Assembly: GCA_026874595.1 (NCBI GenBank)
Contig: CM049308.1
Span: 19,096,001-19,160,000, forward strand
Direction: 5' to 3'
Length of the DNA: 64,000 nt
Source of the DNA: Sipunculus nudus
Lineage: Eukaryota > Annelida > Sipuncula > Golfingiida > Sipunculidae
Positions 1 to 12,285 of this stretch are shown piece by piece. How positions within the stretch are numbered: position 1 is the stretch's first letter; each line of letters opens with the position of its first letter. Under the pieces are notes generated by a model. It was not told the origin of the DNA. It made no database searches and saw nothing but the letters and a program-made list of their open reading frames with translations. The translations under genes were made by a program, and so were the position numbers.

Positions 1-1237
1 GGTAACCAAACTTTGTTTTTATTCCCAAACCATGTATAAATTTCAAACTTTATTTTAAACAGAACAGTTTTATTCAAGAGAAAAGGGGATAAACTGCCTT
101 CTTCCTTGTTCATGTCCTATGAGGTTTCACTTGAGATGGGAACATAGAGACGATGTAAACATTAATTGATTGATGTCGCCTTCCATTGAATTACGATAAT
201 GAATATCGCCCAGGTATTGATACTTTTACATCTGACAATATCGAAATTATATTTTTCCTTGTATCATAATGTAAAGGGATACATCTGTATCTGTACAACC
301 TTAGTATGGACACTCTAGTACTACCAGTAATCAGTAACATTAAATTGATTTGAAAAATTGATTAATTTAAAATTCTGATGTTTAGATTTCCAGACATTTG
401 AATATATGATGCCCCAATGGACGTATGGTGTAGAGAGAGAGACATCGTCCTTCATATATCCGCAGCGAACTTCATTCCACATTTACTATGGATTTAAAGC
501 AAGGCCTGTTGTAGTAGTCTGCAGGGAGCTTATTCCACGCCAACTCTGTCTGGGAACCCAGCCGCAGCAGTTAATTGGTTAATGATCCGTTAATTGAAAC
601 GGAGGTTTCGTTGTTGATGAGAAATGTTTGCACCCAGTGTTATAGTAGTTGGTTGATTGTCACTAGTGCCACTGTAGAAACCAAATGTTTATCCATATGC
701 AAACATTGTTTTGCAAAATCAGGTTTAAATATGCAAATTTATGCGCCTGACGTACCCGCTACAGGGATGTAATGCAGTCCTCACTGAGGAAGCTTGCCGA
801 AAAGGGGACACCTCTCCCCAAAGGGGCACTTCTCTCCTTTTAATAAATATGGTAAAAAAAAGTTTTGTAACTGAAATGAAAGAATGTGGAAACAATCTGA
901 ATAATAAAGTGTAAAATCTTTTATTAATTCTGTTGTACATAATCATGTGGAATTTAAACAATTTCTAAAAGTGCACAATAAGATTTTAAGTGATTTCACA
1001 AACAGAAGTTATTTTTCTATTCTTTTGAAAATGAAATAATCAGATGTTAATGTTTTGTTTAATTATATATAAACAGAAGATCTCTAGAAAGGAGTTATGT
1101 TTATATTTGTATTGCTTATAAAGAACTTGGTCTCTCCAGTGAAGATATTAAAAAATTGATCATATAATTACTAAAAAGCTCATAAAAATATTACATGAAC
1201 AAAGTGTTACATATAAACCATAATAGCTATCTTGTAG

Positions 1238-1343
1238 AATATTCATGAATATCCATGAATGCATGCGAGAGGGATAAAAGGGCTATCATATTAGAGGAGT
1301 TCATTTCCCAAGATGAATATTCATAAGCTGCATGAATATTCAT
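1238..1343. promoter_or_regulatory. Cluster of three ATGAATATTCAT-like palindromes
   Basis: The perfect 12-base palindrome ATGAATATTCAT occurs at 1,313-1,324 and 1,332-1,343, and a partial version (GAATATTCATGA) at 1,238-1,249. ATGAATATTCAT is the dimer (MORE-type) site of POU-domain factors. The two full sites start 19 bases apart, about two helical turns. Function is inferred from the motif only. Confidence 0.3.
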
Positions 1344-2527
1344 TCATACACTGTGTGCATATCCTCTTTCTGGTCAATCATTTCAAAGTATTATATCAGA
1401 ATATGTATATATTCCTTTGTATAGCAGCTGCATGTATATGATGATTTGTAACAAATAGGCAAGCATGTATTATTTATAAGTTACTGGCTGCTCGATGCTG
1501 GTTAACAGTGATATATATTATCAACTTTGGACACTTGTATAATCTGCAGTTGAATATTTAGTTAAGATTGTAGCTTTTGTATATTGATCAGTTCAAACGA
1601 GTTTGCTTTTTTTTTTGCAGTATTTGTTACTATTCTGTTATAATTGCTGTTTTTATTTGGATGAACACTCTAATGCAAGTTTTGATTTTGTGTGCTTGTA
1701 TTTTAGTATATTATTATGTTGTGACTTAGTTTTCAGTGGAACAATGGAGCACCCAGAACTGGCTCTGCAGAAATTTTTTTGTCATTGTCAGCAACTCACT
1801 GCTACCCAAGTCTTGTAAAGTTATTCTCAAATACACTCGTGTGAAATGGGTCCAGTAAAGTCAACTGAGAATGGTAACTTTAATAGAGGATGGGTTGGTT
1901 ACCCAGTGTGCATAGCTTCCGTCTAAAGCTAGAAGTATAGAATGATACATATGACTGTTTTCCATGGGGCCTCTAACAGATGATAAGTCTATCTTGTTTC
2001 CTGGATGAGAAAGTACAATTTTGATTATTTTAAAAAAAAAACTACTGTCTGTTACATTTTATCCGTCTGTGGTAAACAGTATTTTAAAAGACAAGATATA
2101 ATAGAGTGAACTTCATCACTTTCTACAGTGATGTTGTTCTACAGATAATTAAAAAGACAGTGGATTGATATGGGTTATCTCATCCATGCCATACATGTGT
2201 TGTTTGTTCATGTGACGATTAGGTTTGTTCTCATTGGACAGTGGTATCCATGGCGACTAAATGCACTGGTGATCATCATCTGATATTTCTCTGAGTTCTG
2301 ATTGGATGGTTGTATCTATGGACTTTGGTTGCAGTAGCTCCATGGTGATAACCTTAAGTATCCATGATGATCAGCAGCTGCCGTGGTGAACACTTGTGAC
2401 CATGCATTCAATCATTTGTATGACTGGCCATGTATAAAGTGTTAACAGCCTTTAACATAAGATTGTTCTGTTGTTTGTTTTGTCTCTTTCCATTAAGTAA
2501 AACACATTTAACTATCTTGTGATACAC

Positions 2528-2575
2528 AATAAACATTCAGATAGACCATGTTTTCTTTTTTGTTTGAATTTTAAT
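2528..2575 (+). terminator. Candidate poly(A) site, plus strand
   Basis: AATAAA at 2,528-2,533 is followed within 20-40 bases by a T/G-rich tract (tgttttcttttttgtttg), the usual arrangement of a polyadenylation signal and downstream element. No upstream coding exon is visible in the window. Confidence 0.35.
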
Positions 2576-4803
2576 CCCAGGTCTTGTTTACCATATTTCT
2601 GCTCATCTTTGTGAACATGTAATTTATCTGATCTCTAGGTCAGTGTTTAGATGGGATATTACAGTAGAAATCACAGTGTCATAATGATTAGATTTCTTTA
2701 AAACCTATATGCACACAGTTGCATATTCACTAAAATATGTAATATTGCAAACTATACTTGAACAATTTTAGTAACGCTAATAACTGTTTATGAAATTTTG
2801 CAAGCTGTATTCCATATTTATAGACAAAGTAAGTTCTCTTGATGCAAATCAAATTGAAGAATAAGGAAAAAAAAAATTTATTTTTGCCCAAATCTTTTGG
2901 TCTGTGAAAGCAGAAGCTCTAAGTTTCATCCATAACACTTTCACAGTATCATGAACATGTTTGTTGTGAAACTGTTTGTAGTGTCAAGTTTCACAAATCT
3001 GAAAGAAAATGAAGCAATACACAAGCATTAATCTATTCAGGAGGAATCGGTCAGCATTTCCTTAGTGATTCCTAGTGATTTTGCTATATATGTACATCTT
3101 TTTGGAACATTTTTTAATAGAAAATGGTTTTTTTGCATATTTGTGTACATCTATGAGTTGGCACATGATGGTAGGGATCACATTGTTGGCTTTGCGGAGT
3201 GGTGAAATGCTGTACTATTGTGGGGCTGCAGTAGCTATCAGATCATTGCTTGAACAGAAATTATTGTTGACCCTTTAATATCTAGAATTGGCTTTTTGAT
3301 CCCTTTGATGATTGGATGATACATCGTTAATATAACAAATTGGTATGAGAATATCATGAAAATGATGGAATTGGCAGCCCACACATGCTACAATATTTAG
3401 TCTCCAGGTGTCACTAGCGGTCATTTCAACTTGCAGTTGCCAGTGACAGCAATGCCATTTATTTATAAATCATCGAGTGTACATCAAGTATGCACACCGG
3501 GAGTGCTTGTGGTAAGAAATTTCTTTTCAACCCAAAAACTGCTAACTTACCAGATAAAAATAAATATTTTTATTTCAACTGAGTTCATCAGAAAGTGGCA
3601 GATAAACTTTTCTCTCTGTAAATCAAGTCTGGAGAAATTCTATTCAGTATTGAACATAGGTTTGAATCCATTTTCTGTTTAACTCCTGTCAGTGCTTACA
3701 TAGGACTGAATGAGACCTCATGAACTTCTTTCACTGGAGCATATCCAGCACTCCTACAAATCAGCGAGGGATATATTGTGCTTTATGTCACCTTAGGCAA
3801 CCTGTTTGTTAATTACAGTTACATAGAAGTTGAGAAAAATGTATCTTTTTCTACAGTTGGGCGTCTGACCACTGCAGCTGAAAAGACGTCAACCATGTGT
3901 GTGTGTGATATTTTAGATATTTATATGGGCATATACAAAGGTTTCAGTCAACAAATTACATAAAATTTTGTACGGACAAGGCAGGAAAATAATTCTTAAA
4001 ATATTACCTCACATTAGGGGAAGAGAGGTTTTATCAACCTACCAAAGGTCCTATGGAAACTTTCCATCAGCCCCACAGACTTCAGCTAAAAAAGGTACAT
4101 TCGAGAATCTGTGATATGAACCCTTTAGTAGTTGCTAATTATTACTGCAACCGCAATTTGTGGTTAGACACCTTTCCTTTATTAAACCCAATTTGCAGGA
4201 ACACCTGCGATTTACTCTTGGGGCACTATGTCACACTGGAGGTCTAATGATTCTAGAATGCCAATGATCACAAGGGTTTAGTTGTGGATATAATAATCTA
4301 ACGTGACATAACTGTAGACTAGCCACAGTTCCATGTATTAGCTGTGTGTAGGACGGTGGTGGCCAGGAGAGTGCTGCTAACAGGTCCCACTTGGAGGTGT
4401 CTGTGGTTGGTGGGTGCTCAGAAATAGAAGTTCCACCTCAAATGTATAATAGTCTCAAACAATGTACACTTCTCAAGTGTGATACAGGTACCATTTTAAG
4501 TGGTCAAACAGTGATAATTAACTTCACGGTAGATGCTCAAACATTTCAGCTGTATCTTATCTTTGTACTTGTGTATATGTGTATACATTACTTGCTGTGT
4601 GGGAAGCTTTGTGTGCAGTAAGAGTGCTAACTCTGTTCTTTTAGTCTCTGTGGTTTGTTTTTCCAAATTACTATTGATGATATCATATCACTTCATAAAC
4701 AATAGGTTCAGTCAATGGAACTCATGTCCAGCCCTTTATTATCTTACTTGATAATTGGTGACCATTTCATATTGCAGAGGTCAGTTTGGTAGAGAGTACT
4801 ACG

Positions 4804-5208
4804 CTCCTCGCGCAGTGGTTATACACTGCAGTGGTCCAAGATTTCTTTTTGTGTAACTACTGCTTGGCATGGTTCTCTTGGCAGGATCACCAGGGAGGCG
4901 CACAGATATCTGAATTGTAATCAGGCAACTGAAAGCGTGGTATTGCATTGTGCATCCAGTCCAAATTTTAAACATGGGACACCCACTCTTGTTGGTTTGA
5001 TTTCACCTGGGTTTTATCAGACCAACTAGAGCAGGTGTCACATGTTTATAATTTTGGCCACAATGCAATACCATGCGATAGCTCAGTGGTCTGATTACAG
5101 TTCTGTGCCCACCCTGGTATTCCTGCCCATATAACCAAGCTATACCAAGCAGCGGTTACACAAAACAATGTCTGGGATGACTGCAGTGTGCAACTGCTGC
5201 GCCAGGAG
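4804..5208. mobile_element. Foldback MITE, family I
   Basis: The left arm, from CTCCTCGCGCAGTGGTTATA, is the imperfect reverse complement of the right arm, which ends GCAACTGCTGCGCCAGGAG. The arms are long and fold back along much of the 405 bases. A related copy is at 30,516-30,964. No coding capacity. Confidence 0.75.
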
Positions 5209-6547
5209 CCCAAGAGTTCACTTAAGGCCCATATGTCAGTAATATCAGTATAAAGAACATTTCTGTGTTGAACAAAATTTCCGCAGGGTTTGGAAAACCT
5301 TAGAAACTATTTAAAAATCATGAAATTAGAAGTTTTAAGTACTAATGAATTTTTAAATTTAAGAAATGTTCTAAAGGAAAAATTTCATGGAATTTCAATC
5401 TTTTAAAATGTAAGAAATCTTAAAGCCAAACCCTAATACATCCAAAAATCATAAAATGCTCATGGAAAATTTAATAAACTACATAGTTTTATCAATTACA
5501 TGGTCATAAAAAATGCAGTATACAATTGTACAGTTAAGACAGGTTTAAAATAATTTTGAAGTACAGTTTGCATGTATATTTTGTACTGATCATGGTTGGC
5601 TCTATTCAGATTGTCTGGATATGGATGTAGTGAATCATATATGTCAAACGAGTCCTTCCAGTGTCCGGAAAAATTGATCTTTCAAAGTTTATAATTCCTG
5701 GTGAAGAGCAGAAATCTGAAGGGCTTGGTTTGTGCTAAGAGCTACATGTATTCAATAAGGACTTAAGATCAATATGGGTAAGCATATATGTTTGTGTGGA
5801 TAACATCTCTAAGAAACAAAGGTTCACTATTATGTCATAGTTTAGATATTGTTAATATAGAGAAGGGCTTTGATGAGGATAAATAGGATATTATGCTTGA
5901 TGTGTAACACTAAATAGGACATGAGGAGGGTTTAGATGGTAAAAATATCTGTATGATGACTCTATTTTGGCGTTAGTTTTATCATTATAGTCACGGCTTT
6001 GATGTTAATAAGATCAGAAGCAATGTTGACCGTCAGAAGGTCAGATGACATTATTAAGATTACACCAAAACTTTATTCCGTAAGAATTTTAATTCGGTTC
6101 AAAGATCAGGAAATGCCCCCCCCCCCACCTTTTACCAACTGTATACTAACAGGATAGTGAAAATATGAAGGTGCATGTTGCCATGTGACATACCTTGAAT
6201 ATTTCCAAAATGGTTGAAAAAATCGCATCAAAATTTGAAAATAGGTCAAGCTTGAACAGGGAGATCAAGGTAGAAAGCGACAGGTCAAGGGCACTGATGT
6301 AACCAGACATGATTAAGTGATTATAATAAATGCACAATATTGGCTGATATTTACAGGTAAATTTATCATTGTGGTTTCATTGACTAATTACTGTACACAC
6401 AGAGTGTTGATGTATATAGAGCACGGCTTTACTTGTTCTGTTGTATATAGGTTCTCTGTGGTCTGTCACAAGCAAAAAGGGCAGTTCACAGTGTTTTCCA
6501 GCAAGTTGTCAAAAGTGTGAATATTTGAACAGTTAGAGAAAATATTA

Positions 6548-6595
6548 AATAAATAAATATTTGTCATATATGGTGTTATGGTTTTGTATTTATAC
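6548..6595 (+). terminator. Candidate poly(A) site, plus strand
   Basis: Two overlapping AATAAA hexamers at 6,548-6,557 are followed by a GT-rich stretch (tggtgttatggttttg). Just to the right the sequence changes to mobile-element debris, fitting the end of a rightward transcript. Confidence 0.4.
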
Positions 6596-6706
6596 CTGTG
6601 TTTTGCTGAACTGCTTGGTGCGAGTTTTGATTTAGTTCAAGTAATAACCACCAGTTGGTGCTGATGGAAGAGAAAGACAAATAGCGATTTACCTTTTGAC
6701 TGAAAT

Positions 6707-6766
6707 CATCTTCATACTACCTTGTCTGTGGCAGCTATGCTTTCACAGACCTTGATTCAGTCAGCC
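6707..6766. mobile_element. Left-end fragment of MITE family II
   Basis: CATCTTCATACTACC, then CTGTGG and GCTTTCACAGACCTTGATTC, matches the terminal repeat of the complete copy at 37,921-38,362. Only the end is present; the sequence beyond 6,766 does not continue the match. Confidence 0.6.
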
Positions 6767-6949
6767 CTACGGTGTCTTATTGGTGAACCTGTGAGCTTAT
6801 GTGATGGCGCAGTGTCGTCCCTCTTCCATCCAAGATTGGCTGTCCACTGTCCATGGCTGTAAGTTGGAAACGGTCAGAGCTAGCAGCTCCAAATTAAATG
6901 TAAGAATTAGCCACATGTTAAACTTGGTGTCCTAGAGCTTAAAATCTTC

Positions 6950-7550
6950 TTCTCTGAAACTGTCCAGCCAAATTGTCCAATATTTCAAAGAAATGTTCCC
7001 TGGAACAATCTCTCAAGTTTGTTCAAATGGTTCCAGTTTGGTGATTTTTACCGAGTTACAGGAAATTGAACTTAGTCATTTGCATGCTATAATTACAATC
7101 TCAGAAATGGCTGGAGCTATCATCATCAAATTTTATGTTAATGTTAGTCACTTGAGTCATACCTGAAATTGATTAATTGGTGGCGCCACCTGCATTGGTC
7201 TTTTTGTATGGGGGTCAACTCTGCCTGAAGCATGCAGAGGGCTATACAAATTTTTTTCTCTGAAAGAGTAAAGCCAAATTGTTTAATGTTGCACAAAAAT
7301 GCTCTTAGGATAGTGCTTCTTAAGTTTGTTCAAATGGTCTCTGTTCAATGACTTTCAAGTTATGGGAAGTTGAATATAATCAATTGTTAATGAAGCCCAT
7401 TTCTGCTTAGTGGCTACAAAGATCTTCCCAAAAACCACAGGGTCAAATTCTTTAATCTTACACATGAATGATCCTGAGATGTTGATCATTCAAATTTGTT
7501 CAAATGGTTTTGATTCAGTGATTTTCTTAGATTTGATACTGGAAAAGTTT
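6950..7550. repeat. Array of about 260-bp diverged repeats
   Basis: Three diverged units share the order CCAAATTGT, a short gap, GTTCAAATGG, then GAGTTACAGG or similar. One ends in the GGTGGCGCCACC box at 7,182. A fourth unit reappears at about 8,850-9,110, beyond the element at 7,557-8,832, as expected if that element inserted into the array. Confidence 0.55.
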
Positions 7551-7556
7551 AGAAAA

Positions 7557-8832
7557 CTAGGGACCCATGGGTCTCGACGCTCAGCTAGATTTGTCTATAA
7601 GGATATATGTTTATGAGGTTTTTACAAAATATTGGTCATGTGATCAGTTTGAAGCCAACCTGTCTACCCGAACTGGAGTTATCATCCATTAACTAATTTG
7701 TGAATGGATGGGCCCTGTGACCTTAACCTCTGACCTAGTGACCCCAAAATCAAAAGCAAACTTCCCCCATTGGCAGGTGCACCACATGTCGATGATGGAA
7801 GGATTGAGATGAAAAGTTTGGCTTAAAATGCATATGCATTCTTTTTAAAGAAATGAGTCCTGTGACCTTGACCTTTGGACCCCAAAATCAACACAATTCT
7901 TACTTCAGTGGTGAGTCATATATAAGTTAAGTTTGAAACCAATATGTCAAACTAAACTGGAGTTATCATCTGGAAACTAATTTGTGAACAGATGGCCCCT
8001 GTGACCTTGACCTTTGACCATGTGACCCTAAATTTATTTATGCACTCCCCATACTGGCAAGTCAGTTAAATGGGCAAAATGGAAAGTTTAGGATGAAAAG
8101 CTTGGCTTAAAATGCAGCCATAATCTTTTTAAATAAGTGAGTCCTGTGACCTTGACCTTTGACCACCTGACCCCATAATCATATATGTTGGAACTTGCTT
8201 TAGTGGTGGGCCATACGTAAGTCAAGTTTGAAATCCATGTTTCAATACAACCTGGAGTTTTCATCTGGAAACAAATTTATGTGGATGGACGGATGGACAG
8301 AGAGACAGACAAACAGACAGACAGACAGGGTGATTACTATATGGCATCAACTTGTGATCAAATACACACACCAGGTTTTGGGACACTAGATGTAATTACA
8401 GCTGAGAAACTGACATGATTGTTGTCATTTTATAGTAAAAAAAAAAGAAAAATATTCGTTAAAATAACAAAAAATACAGGTGGCACCACCACTTTTCGGG
8501 AACTGACAAAACTAGTCATAGTCAATATTCAAGGCAAGATTCATGACAATCCATGCATTATTTATAAAGATATTGGAGATTTAGTATTATATTTTTGATT
8601 ATTCTGGGGGGTACTTTTAAGCCCCATAGCTCGGTGGATATAGGTCACAGTGACCTAATTTCAGGTTTCTAAGGAGATTTTTTATTGACCTCCTTGGATG
8701 TACACTTAGAAGTTTCTGGGACCAGCAGTTACAATTTGGTCCCTGCTAACGGACGGCCGGACGCCCCAACGGCGGGACGACGGACAAAGTGCCATTCCTA
8801 TACCTCGGTTGACTTTCAGTCAGCTGAGCTAA
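7557..8832 (+). mobile_element. Helitron-like element, family A, copy 1
   Basis: The left end is CTAGGGACCCATGGGTC followed by GACGCTCAGCT. The right end is the hairpin sequence ending GTCAGCTGAGCTAA. The interior carries GTGACCTTGACCTTTGACC-type repeats and two ACAG/GGAC-type microsatellites. A microsatellite at 8,285-8,330 inside the element suggests it may be a composite of two insertions. Confidence 0.5.
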
Positions 8833-9236
8833 AAAATATATAAAAATCTTCTTCTCCAAAACTTTCCTGCCAAATTGTTCAATATTTCACAGAAATGATC
8901 CCTAGAACAATCTCTCACAAATTTGTTTGCATGGCTCCAGTTCGGTGTTTGGCCGAGTAACAGGAGGTTTAACTTGGTCAACTGTGCAAAAATGCATCCT
9001 AAACTTAAGATCTCAGAAACAGCTGGAGCTGTCATCACCAAATTTTATGCCAATGTTTGTCAAATGAGTCATATCTGAAATTGAGGTTGGTGGTGCCACC
9101 TACATTAGTCTGTTCTTTTTACCAGCAAAAATGTAAGTTTAGACTCTTCTAGCTTATACACTGTTTTTTTTTAAGAAACTGTTAAGCTGATTGGTTTAAA
9201 CTTTACAAGAATTGTTCATGGTATTGTTCTGTCAAT

Positions 9237-9486
9237 TTTATAAGAAAAGATTGGGTAAATGCAGCTATAAAAAAGCAGTGTAGCTAATATAAAAAGGATT
9301 TCAGTGTTTGAAAACAGATTTGGCAGCATGGCAAGTTTCAACATGTCAAGTCTAGAGATCATTTATAAGAAAAGATTGGGTAAATGCAGCTATAAAAAAG
9401 CAGTGTAGCTAATATAAAAAGGATTTCAGTGTTTGAAAACAGATTTGGCAGCATGGCAAGTTTCAACATGTCAAGTCTAGAGATCA
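9237..9486. repeat. Exact 125-bp tandem duplication
   Basis: The 125-base unit starting TTTATAAGAAAAGATTGGGT occurs twice in direct succession (9,237-9,361 and 9,362-9,486), with no difference that I can see between the copies. It lies in repeat-derived DNA with no gene and must be recent, or an assembly artefact. Confidence 0.9.
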
Positions 9487-10016
9487 ATCAGTGCACCCAG
9501 GTGCATCACCATGGCATCTGACCTGGCTCTGCCTGGTGTCCTGATACAGTCAAGACAATGTGTCTAGACTAGAACCTGCCAACTGTGTCAGATTTTACAA
9601 TAGGTCAAGTTACGCTCTGTATCTATAAATAACTTTGGCAGAGTGCCAACCATTTCAGATTTGCCAACAGGTCAAGTTTCAGTCTGTAAGAGCCAGTGGT
9701 AAGTTTCAGTATGTATGACCAGTGGTGTGATTACATGTGGCACATTAGGTACCCTTGACCTGGGGGAAAGCTGAGCCTCCATTGCCAGGATGCATGAATA
9801 GGTGTGACTCAATACCAAGGCTAAAATAGGAACTTGTTCTAAAATTTATAGGGAAAAAGCTTAAAAACATTTTAAAATGATCTTCTCCAAAACCATGCTG
9901 CCAGATTGTCCGTTCATTTGTCTTAATATCCCTTCCTGGGAAAAAGAAGATATCGGAAATATCCTGACTGATACATCCTAGTTTTAAAATGTCCTAGTCC
10001 GAGTTGTTGTTTAAAA

Positions 10017-11564
10017 CTACTAGATGAGTTGGGTTGAACACCTGAATCAACTGTGGCTGGCCATAAGCTGCCTGGATTCTCCCCTCAAGCGTGCATAATT
10101 TGATGAAAGGTCAACAAGGTCAACATACAGGTGACTCAAGAGGGGCTGGAGAGAGCCAAAGTCTGACAGGGTCTCATAAAAAACATTAATAAAAGCTACA
10201 ATATTTGGCAAATTTCTTTCAGCTTTCTAAACTAAAAAGCTGAAATCCTTATGTGTGCATGATATGAAAATTATATCAACAGTGCTCACGGGAAACAAAC
10301 GTGCCATGGTCACAGTTGGGCAAAATTTAAGGTACTAATTTTATATTTATACTAATAACTTATAAAATTTGAAAAATTCAGAACTAATTTTGGGTATTCA
10401 ATTGAATCTTGATTAAATAATGTTACATCCCTGGCAAAAAAATCTCTAGCTTCAGCAATGCCCTTGTTAAGGGAGTAAATATATTTCTTGATTTTTTACA
10501 AAGTGCATTATGTTTGGGCCCATAACTTAAAAAAAATACACAATACTGACATCATTTCTGGCATGTGCATAGTGAATGTATAGAAAAATATGTATATTAT
10601 ATATGATCAAAGTCAGATCAGTGGTATTGATATTAGGCAGTCTTAAAGTGTAACATTGGGTTTTTAATGGAAAAATGAAGTTTTTCATTGATATCTCGAA
10701 GGAATTAAGTCCTAGTGACCAAATTCTTGGCATGGTAGGGGATTTTGGAGAAATCTAACTGTATGCCAAATTTAAGGAACTTAGAGCTGAAGCTCGGGAG
10801 CTGAGCTCTAGCAAACTGCATAACACTAGCAATATGTGACATGGTGCTTGAAAACTTGAATAAAATCTACAGTTTTTGATCAACTGGTTTCAAATTTTTG
10901 GTGTTAACAGTTAAAATGCTAACAAAAACATGCTGTGAAAATTAAATCCACAGCAGTTACAGCAAAAAAACGTGCCATGGTCAAAGTTGGGCAAAATTTA
11001 AGGTACCAATTTTTTATTTTTGCTAATATTTTTAAAAATTTAAAAGATTTTGATCTAATTTTGGGTATACAATTTAATTTTGATTAATAAAAGTAATATT
11101 ACTGGAAAAAAAGTGCTTAGCTTTAACAAGTTTTGTGTTAAGTGATAAAATTTCTTTCCTGATTATTTACAAAATGCATTATGTTTGGGCCCATAACTTT
11201 TTTAAATTAAATAATACAGACCTAATTTCTGGCATGTACATAGGAATTATATAGAGGATTAGAGGAAATATGAGGAAAAACAGATGAGTGGTTTTGATAT
11301 TAGGCAGTCCTAAAGTGTGAAAATAGGTTTTTAATAAAAAATTGAGGTTTTTCCTTAATTTCTCAAAGGAATGAAGTCGCAAAGACCCAGTTTTCGGCTT
11401 GGTAGGAGATCTTGGGGACATCTAACATTATGCTGAATTTTGGATTCCTAGGTCTTACGGTTTTAAAACGTGCCACATCTACGGACGGACGGACGGACAG
11501 ACGGACGGACGATGGACAATGGACCACGACTATAGCTCAGATGACTTATAGTCAGCTGAGCTAA
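10017..11564 (+). mobile_element. Family A-related 1.55-kb element
   Basis: It starts at the shared sequence ACTACTAGATGAGTTGGGTT and ends in the right-end hairpin TAGCTCAGATGACTTATAGT followed by CAGCTGAGCTAA. A GGAC microsatellite lies just before the hairpin (11,481-11,514). Inside are two diverged direct repeats of about 660 bp; each contains AACGTGCCATGGTCA and then GGGCAAAATTTAAGGTAC. A close copy is at 26,118-27,697 and a partial one at about 51,580-52,977. Confidence 0.75.
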
Positions 11565-11609
11565 AAATTAAATGACCTGCATAACCTTGGAGCATATCTG
11601 CTGTACTAG

Positions 11610-11873
11610 TTCTAGACCAAACATTATTGTTGGGGGTACATCTAGAAATTGATCAATCAAATAAAGCCTTGTAAATCGGTCCCATTTCTAGTGCACAAGT
11701 GTTCTTGTTCAGATGGCGTGTGAAATTACATTTTGTTGTTGCATTTGATTGACAGTTTTGATTTTGGCCTAAACATTCGCACAGACTAGTTAATTTTTTA
11801 AATAGACTCCAGAGTGGCCTGCTAAATCAAGGTCTGTGAAGCCTAGCTACCACAGACTTGGATTATGAAGATG
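11610..11873. mobile_element. Right-half fragment of MITE family II
   Basis: It matches the right half of the element at 37,921-38,362, including ACATTTTGTTGTTG, GATTTTGG and the terminal block AAATCAAGGTCTGTGAAG through GACTTGGATTATGAAGATG. With the left-end piece at 6,707-6,766 it may be one element split by the insertions between them. Confidence 0.55.
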
Positions 11874-12285
11874 TGGTATATGTAACCAACTTTATCCGTG
11901 ATTTCTAGATCAAGCCAACTTGTATCAAAATTTCAAAGAACAGATACTTGGGGAAAATTATTAATTAAACCACATTTTACACATACATCTAAATAATCTC
12001 TTAGTAATACAGTGTATGACTACTGTTGATAGATAACACACAGTAAATTTACACACAGTAGATTTGGCTCACCTGGTAAAGCAAATAAGACTATCTGGTG
12101 CTTTGGCAATATACCTAGGACAGGTAGGTACTGCCTTCAGAAAGAAATTTGTGTTACTACTTTATGGTTCTTCGACTATCAATCTGGTGATTGACAATTG
12201 GTATATCTGATAATCTGATAAACTCCTCATATATGTGCAATTTTCACCAAAAACAGATCTACAGACAGATACAAGATTTAATTGA

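Larger units (their letters stand above)
1..6575. other. Gene-free stretch, possibly plus-strand 3' UTR of a gene to the left
   Basis: I see no conserved coding exon on either strand; open frames are short and unlike known proteins. The plus strand is visibly T-rich and carries two plausible poly(A) sites, at about 2,550 and 6,575, so this may be a long 3' UTR or downstream DNA of a rightward gene whose coding part is outside the window. It also contains a foldback element (4,804-5,208) and three POU-like palindromes. Confidence 0.35.

Noticed and set aside
10527-11421. Recurring open frames (also 27,316-27,534, 51,941-52,159 and 52,639-52,842) with similar peptides
   Set aside because: They are homologous only because they sit in copies of the same non-coding A-family repeat halves; most differences change residues and the frames end at random points.
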